A DNA stretch of 64,000 nucleotides from positions 62,001 to 126,000 of the forward strand of contig CALLDI010000011.1 of NCBI GenBank assembly GCA_937998355.1. The letters are read 5' to 3'. This DNA is from an uncultured Eggerthella sp. Its GTDB lineage: Bacteria > Actinomycetota > Coriobacteriia > Coriobacteriales > Eggerthellaceae. Numbering within the stretch: the stretch's first letter is position 1; each line of letters begins with the position of its first letter. Of the stretch, positions 60,345 through 64,000 are shown one piece after another. Position numbers and translations under genes: made by a program. The notes under the pieces are model-generated. The model searched no databases. It saw only the letters and a program-made list of their open reading frames with translations, and was not told the DNA's origin.

Positions 60345-61568
60345 ATGAATCCAAATGCAACTATCACCGACGAGCAATTCGATGCGTATCTCACGCAGAT
60401 CCGCGATCTGGTCGAGGGGCCTTTCGAGGAGATGCAGAAAGAGATCGAAGTGACGAACAAGTTCCCCGACGAGTTCTATGAACTCGCGAAAGAGAACGAT
60501 CTGTATCGCTTCTTCCTTCCTGCAGAGTATGGCGGATGGAATCTTAACGAGCTCGAGATCCTGCGCGTTCAGGAAGAGTTCTCTCGTGGTCCTGGCGGCA
60601 TGCGCATGCATCTTCATCATGCAGCCGATATGAACTGGCGCATCCTCGAAGACTATGGCAAGCCTGAGCTCAAAGAGAAGCTCATGGACAAGTTCCAGGA
60701 CAAGACCATCTACTGCAACTTCGCCATCACCGAGCAGACGGGCGGCACTGGCGCTGACCTTCACACCACGGCTGTATGGGATGAAGAGAAGGGCAAGTGG
60801 ATCCTGAACGGTGAGAAGTGGCTCATCTCTCATACCGACTGCTCCGACTATACGTATGTCATCGCGGTCACCAATCCTGAGGATGACAAGGATACCCGTC
60901 TTTCCGCATTCTTCGTTCCCGTTGATGCTCCTGGTTTCGAACTCGTTCCGATGCCTCATATGATGGGTTGCCGCGGTGCAGGCCATGCAGGTCTCAAGTT
61001 CACCAACCTCGAGCTCGATCCAGAATATCTGCTCGGCGAAGTGGGCCAGGGCATGGAAGTCGCTATCCATTCGCTCTCCGTTTCCCGTGTTCACATCGCA
61101 TGCTCTAACCTCGGTATGGCTCAGCGCATGCTCGAGATCTCGCTCAAGCGCGCTCACGATCGCGTCACCTTCGGCAAACCGATCATCAAGCGTCAGGCGA
61201 TCAAGATGAAGATCGCGAATATGCAGATGATGATCCACGCTCTGCGTTGTACCATCTACGATTTCGCGACCACTTTCGATTTCGATCCCTACAACGAGTA
61301 CATCGACGAGAAGGCGGCTATCTGCAAGCTCTTCTCCATCGACACCGTTCGTCTCGTTTCTGACGAGATGCTCGAGATCTTCGGTGGCGACGGCTACTTC
61401 GAGGATTCTCCCTACGGTCCGACCGAGCGTCTGTACCGCGACTGCCGCGCTATGTGGCTCGAAGAGGGCGCACCGACCGTCCAGCGCATCACCATCGCTC
61501 GCGAATGCGAGAAGCATGATGGTGCCATGGGCTACATCTTCCAGGGCCGCGAGATCACGGTACCGTAA
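60345..61568 (+). CDS. Acyl-CoA dehydrogenase family protein
   Basis: FAD-dependent acyl-CoA dehydrogenase of 407 residues. The motif set is complete: AITEQTGGTGADLHTTA (flavin site), WILNGEKWLISHTD, the ADP-binding C-terminal helices, and the catalytic base in WLEEGAPTVQR (about residue 380). CaiA-like crotonobetainyl-CoA reductases share this general pattern, but the substrate cannot be inferred. ATG at 60345 preceded by GGGGG; the in-frame ATG at 60333 lacks a ribosome site. No ETF genes flank it. A terminator follows. Confidence 0.92.
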   Translation: MNPNATITDEQFDAYLTQIRDLVEGPFEEMQKEIEVTNKFPDEFYELAKENDLYRFFLPAEYGGWNLNELEILRVQEEFSRGPGGMRMHLHHAADMNWRILEDYGKPELKEKLMDKFQDKTIYCNFAITEQTGGTGADLHTTAVWDEEKGKWILNGEKWLISHTDCSDYTYVIAVTNPEDDKDTRLSAFFVPVDAPGFELVPMPHMMGCRGAGHAGLKFTNLELDPEYLLGEVGQGMEVAIHSLSVSRVHIACSNLGMAQRMLEISLKRAHDRVTFGKPIIKRQAIKMKIANMQMMIHALRCTIYDFATTFDFDPYNEYIDEKAAICKLFSIDTVRLVSDEMLEIFGGDGYFEDSPYGPTERLYRDCRAMWLEEGAPTVQRITIARECEKHDGAMGYIFQGREITVP

Positions 61569-61612
61569 GACTCCTTCAGTGAGATAAGGCATCCATGACC
61601 CGGATGCGCAAG

Positions 61613-61661
61613 AAGCTGCGGGCCTGTTCGTGCGAGAGCGCGACGGGCTCGCAGCTTTTTT
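61613..61661 (+). terminator. Terminator after the acyl-CoA dehydrogenase gene
   Basis: AAGCTGCGGGCC (61613-61624) pairs with GGCTCGCAGCTT with one wobble, enclosing a GC-rich inner loop, and is followed by a T-run ending at 61661. Confidence 0.85.
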
Positions 61662-61691
61662 GCGCTCTTGAGGCGTGGTGCTCTCAGACGC

Positions 61692-61717
61692 AAAAAAACC
61701 AAGGTACGAAGCCTTGG
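61692..61717 (-). terminator. Terminator of the NifX-like gene
   Basis: On the minus strand CCAAGG, a 7-base loop and CCTTGG are followed by a run of seven T (the A-run at 61692-61698). Confidence 0.85.
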
Positions 61718-61755
61718 CGGGGAAGATAGAGGGAATTCTTTTTTGCGAAGAGGCG

Positions 61756-62082
61756 CTAGACCGCGCAGGCCGTAACGTTAGGAAGGCGATCGTGTAGGTA
61801 GGCATCGGCTGCTTGCAAGGCGTTGCCGGAAGCGCCCGTAACCACGGTGATGCCCGCTTTGTTCATGATCTCGATATCGCGTTCGGAGATAGCGCCGCAA
61901 ACGAGCACGCGGACTTCGATCTGGCGTAAGAAGTTAGCCTGCGACCCGCATAGATGCTCCTGGCTGGGCAAATTGCGCGAGTCGACCAGTTCACCATTCT
62001 CTACTTTGTAGAAATTGAAGTTGGTGCATGAGCTGAAGTGCGTGCTCACGTCCAGACCTTCACTGGCTACTGCTATTCTCAT
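61756..62082 (-). CDS. Dinitrogenase iron-molybdenum cofactor (NifX/NifB C-terminal-like) protein
   Basis: A 108-residue protein of the NifB/NifX/NafY fold, seen in cluster or cofactor carriers and in many non-nitrogen-fixing anaerobes. The N-terminus RIAVASEGLDVSTHFSSC is diagnostic. A CGAISERDIEIMNKAGI segment and an acidic strand with a cysteine follow. No nif genes are in the window, so a nitrogenase role is unlikely; handling of a metal cluster or cofactor is an inference. The ATG has GAGAGG upstream on its strand, and it has its own terminator. Confidence 0.88.
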   Translation of the reverse strand: MRIAVASEGLDVSTHFSSCTNFNFYKVENGELVDSRNLPSQEHLCGSQANFLRQIEVRVLVCGAISERDIEIMNKAGITVVTGASGNALQAADAYLHDRLPNVTACAV

Positions 62083-62235
62083 GCCTCTCGTTTCTTTGGG
62101 TTGAAAGATTACGGTTCTACTTTACGTTGCAAACTGCGCGGGGTCTTCTACCGTTCGGGCGAGGGGGCAAAATCTTCTGCGATAGGAATCGCGCTCCGCG
62201 TTCGCGTCGTACAGAAAAAATTCGCCGATGGATAC

Positions 62236-62264
62236 TTGCAAAAGCAGATGAGCTTTGTGATAAT
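62236..62264 (+). promoter_or_regulatory. tRNA-Glu promoter
   Basis: TTGCAA at 62236-62241 and GATAAT at 62259-62264, spacer exactly 17, with an upstream TG making an extended -10. The rest of 62083-62291 shows no gene. Confidence 0.8.
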
Positions 62265-62291
62265 AACCAGGCTGTGTTTTGCAGTAGCGTT

Positions 62292-62366
62292 GTCCCCATC
62301 GTCTAGCGGTTAGGACGCCGCCCTTTCAAGGCGGAAACACGGGTTCGATTCCCGTTGGGGGCACCA
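62292..62366 (+). tRNA. tRNA-Glu (anticodon TTC)
   Basis: Complete cloverleaf. Acceptor GTCCCCA pairs with TGGGGGC (one G-T). The D-arm contains TCTAGCGGTTAGGAC, the anticodon stem CCGCC/GGCGG encloses CTTTCAA with TTC at 62325-62327, and the T-arm has GGTTCGATTCC. The gene encodes A plus CCA. Confidence 0.97.
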
Positions 62367-62376
62367 TATGATCCCT

Positions 62377-62402
62377 ACGAACCAGTCATGGTTCGTTTTT
62401 AT
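62377..62402 (+). terminator. Terminator after tRNA-Glu
   Basis: ACGAACC (62377-62383) pairs with GGTTCGT (62390-62396) over a 6-base loop, followed by TTTTATT. Confidence 0.88.
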
Positions 62403-62420
62403 TATGGTGGGGAAACGAGC

Positions 62421-62807
62421 TTGAAGAAACTCATCGCTCAATTCATGAAGTTCGGCATCGTGGGTGTCATCGCGTTCCTCATCGACTACGGCCTCATGGT
62501 CGCCCTCACCGAATTCTTCGGCGTCCCGTATCTCATCTCGAACACCATCTCGTTCATCGTATCGGTCATCTTCAACTACGTCGCCTCCATGCGCTATGTG
62601 TTCGAGCGGCGTGATGACCTCTCTCGACGCCGCGAATTCATCATCTTCGTCGTGCTGTCCATCATCGGTCTGATCTTGAACGACGCGCTCATGTGGTTGT
62701 TCGTGAGCATCTGGTTCGTCGACTATCGCATCGCGAAGTTCATCGTCACGTTTTTGGTGGCAATCTGGAACTTTGTCACACGAAAGATCTTCTTGGAGAA
62801 GCACTAG
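62421..62807 (+). CDS. GtrA-family flippase-like membrane protein
   Basis: Four-helix membrane protein of 129 residues of the GtrA family, thought to move undecaprenyl-phosphate sugars. It has KFGIVGVIAFLIDYGLM, a conserved NYVASMRYVFERR loop, and a final FIVTFLVAIWNFVTRKIF helix. The natural N-terminus KKLIAQFMKFG supports the TTG at 62421 as start (GGGGA eight bases upstream). The ATG at 62388 lies inside the tRNA-Glu terminator stem and is rejected. A glycosyltransferase gene follows, as is typical. Confidence 0.82.
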   Translation: MKKLIAQFMKFGIVGVIAFLIDYGLMVALTEFFGVPYLISNTISFIVSVIFNYVASMRYVFERRDDLSRRREFIIFVVLSIIGLILNDALMWLFVSIWFVDYRIAKFIVTFLVAIWNFVTRKIFLEKH

Positions 62808-62818
62808 GCCAAAAGCAC

Positions 62819-62824
62819 TAGAAT
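62819..62824 (+). promoter_or_regulatory. Candidate -10 of the GT2 glycosyltransferase gene
   Basis: TAGAAT, matching the recurrent -10 of this window, 40 bases before the GTG start. The -35 is not clear. Confidence 0.35.
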
Positions 62825-62864
62825 AGGGGTACGGTCGAGTCCTGAAAAGAGTAGGAGAGATGGC

Positions 62865-64000
62865 GTGAACGTAACTTTCAAATTGATGCGCCGTTCAGGT
62901 GATAAAGCCTATGTTCTCTCCGAGATCACGGACTACGACGAGGGGCTGCCCGTCGTCCTCACCGCATCGACCGAGAATGGCTCCCGCATTCCTTCTGACG
63001 TATTCCCTTTCGTCAACGAGACCGATCTGCTCGCGATGGAGCACGCGCTGTTCGATACGGCGCTCGCGGTGCGTGACGATATCCTTGCGAGTCGACATGC
63101 GAAGAATTCGCCAGCGGTGCGCTTCTTCGTCGTGGTGCTGCCCTGGTTCAACGTGAAGCGTTGGGTGTTGGAATTCCGTGCCATCAATGCGGAGGGAAAG
63201 ACGCAATCCTTCTGCGTGAACAGCCTGGATGTCGATGCGTTCAGATGGCGCAGTCGTCTCGATATCCGTCGAGGCATGTTCCAGAGCGAAGCGCTCGAGC
63301 AGATGAGCAAGAGTTTCGTGCACGACCGCATCCAGATCTCCTTCCTGCGCGCCATCGAAGAGGACAAGAAAGTGCTCGTCAGCGCTGCGGTCGATATGCC
63401 CTATCACGCGGAAAGCTCGATAGAGTTCGATTTCCTGGATGGATACGGAAGGCCGATCGACCTCGATTTCGACGTGATCGAAGATAGCGTCACTCATGGC
63501 GAGGATTTCGGTTCGCTCGAACGTCGCCATTTGGAGCTTTCAGTCGCGTTGCCCAAGTCGAGCAGCGAGGTGTGCATCTGCGCTACCGATACGGTCGGTA
63601 CTATCGCTCCGGGTTTCGCGATGCTCGGCCAGAAGAGTCTCGAGACACTGCTCGAAGCGTTCGCCGAGCAGACTCGTACCGCGTATCACGACCCCCGCTA
63701 CGATCAGTGGTATCAAGAACACCAGCGTGCTGACCTGCCGACGTTGTTCGAGCAGGTGTCGGTGCGCTTCGAACATGAACCGCTCATCAGCATCGTGTGC
63801 ATCTTGGACGATGCGCAGCATCACCATATCCATGATGTGATGAACGCGCTGCTCACGCAGAGCTACGGGAAGTGGGAGCTCATCCTGGTCGATGTGACCG
63901 GGGAAGATACTTCTGCTACATCTCTGCTCGAAGTCTTCCAGGACGATCGCATGTATCTGGTCGACGTCGATCCGAATCTCTCGCGCACCGAAAAGATCAA
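62865..64000 (+). CDS. GT2-family glycosyltransferase, N-terminal part (runs off the right edge)
   Basis: Open from a GTG at 62865 (AGGAGAG upstream) to the last base, about 378 codons, with no stop. The first 300 residues form a beta-rich N-terminal region (FKLMRRSGDKAYVLS and a DFDVIEDSV segment). A typical linker YDQWYQEHQRADLPTLFEQ precedes a GT2 start at about residue 307, PLISIVCILDDA, in the manner of rhamnan and wall-polysaccharide synthases. Its catalytic DxD and C-terminus lie beyond the window. Next to GtrA it suggests a cell-surface polysaccharide locus. Confidence 0.75.
   Translation, partial: MNVTFKLMRRSGDKAYVLSEITDYDEGLPVVLTASTENGSRIPSDVFPFVNETDLLAMEHALFDTALAVRDDILASRHAKNSPAVRFFVVVLPWFNVKRWVLEFRAINAEGKTQSFCVNSLDVDAFRWRSRLDIRRGMFQSEALEQMSKSFVHDRIQISFLRAIEEDKKVLVSAAVDMPYHAESSIEFDFLDGYGRPIDLDFDVIEDSVTHGEDFGSLERRHLELSVALPKSSSEVCICATDTVGTIAPGFAMLGQKSLETLLEAFAEQTRTAYHDPRYDQWYQEHQRADLPTLFEQVSVRFEHEPLISIVCILDDAQHHHIHDVMNALLTQSYGKWELILVDVTGEDTSATSLLEVFQDDRMYLVDVDPNLSRTEKI

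Noticed and set aside
62355..62420. Earlier start for the GtrA gene
   Set aside because: The stretch lies in the tRNA-Glu 3' end and in its terminator stem.
1..64000. CRISPR arrays, prophage or IS elements
   Set aside because: No regularly spaced direct repeats, transposases, integrases or phage genes were seen.

Overview
The window is GC-rich, gene-dense bacterial chromosome that looks like a Coriobacteriia genome (Actinomycetota), most likely Eggerthellaceae. This is inferred from several things: a division and cell-wall cluster with no ftsA between ftsQ and ftsZ but with sepF, yggT and divIVA after it; long disordered tails on Rho, RicT, TopA and L31; paired giant YhgE/Pip proteins; and an anaerobic-type enzyme set (rubredoxin-fused flavin reductase, class I two-subunit fumarase, FAD-dependent ThyX). 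No species assignment is possible by reading alone. I saw no prophage, IS element or CRISPR array, and no stretch above 300 bases without a gene.

Layout. 1-12580 (+) is the dcw cluster: murD (cut at the left edge), ftsW, murG, murC, murB, ftsQ, ftsZ, pgeF, yggS, sepF, yggT, divIVA and a DUF167 gene. 12577-16697 is a thiamine island: thiN (-), then the RNase P RNA gene, a TPP riboswitch and thiC-thiE-thiD (+). 16703-23644 holds cca and a crotonase (-), an AarF/UbiB-type kinase and recN (+), a 160-bp imperfect palindrome and endonuclease IV (-). 23802-29971 carries an FSA-type transaldolase, rho, sppA, a divergent metG and a tailed L31 gene. 30093-34994 has a nitroreductase (-), a flavin reductase-rubredoxin fusion, thyX and an archaeal-looking type IA topoisomerase. 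35232-45195 is one tightly packed ten-gene run: mdh, fumA, fumB, tmk, holB, ricT, pncB, two degV genes and an oxidoreductase with a His/Cys-rich tail.

45274-64000 is a mixture of short units: a PflX-like radical SAM protein, tRNA-Thr, a ZIP transporter, a FlK-like thioesterase, a secreted nuclease (-), ferrochelatase, a carboxymuconolactone decarboxylase-cupin fusion (-) behind a MerR-type promoter, a deoxyinosine glycosylase (-), a PAS-GGDEF protein, a marR-MATE pair, two tandem YhgE/Pip proteins (-), an acyl-CoA dehydrogenase, a NifX-like protein (-), tRNA-Glu, a GtrA protein and a GT2 glycosyltransferase cut at the right edge.

How it fits together. The left third makes lipid II and the Z-ring, with SepF presumably tethering FtsZ in place of FtsA. 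The thiamine genes are controlled by a riboswitch whose P1 stem contains the thiC Shine-Dalgarno. Many short units appear to use extended -10 promoters of the form TGnTAnAnT. The strongest leads for something new are the palindromic element after recN, the YhgE/Pip pair with a palindromic upstream site, the archaeal-like TopA, the variant MetG and the tailed L31. None of these is proven to be a new system by the sequence alone.
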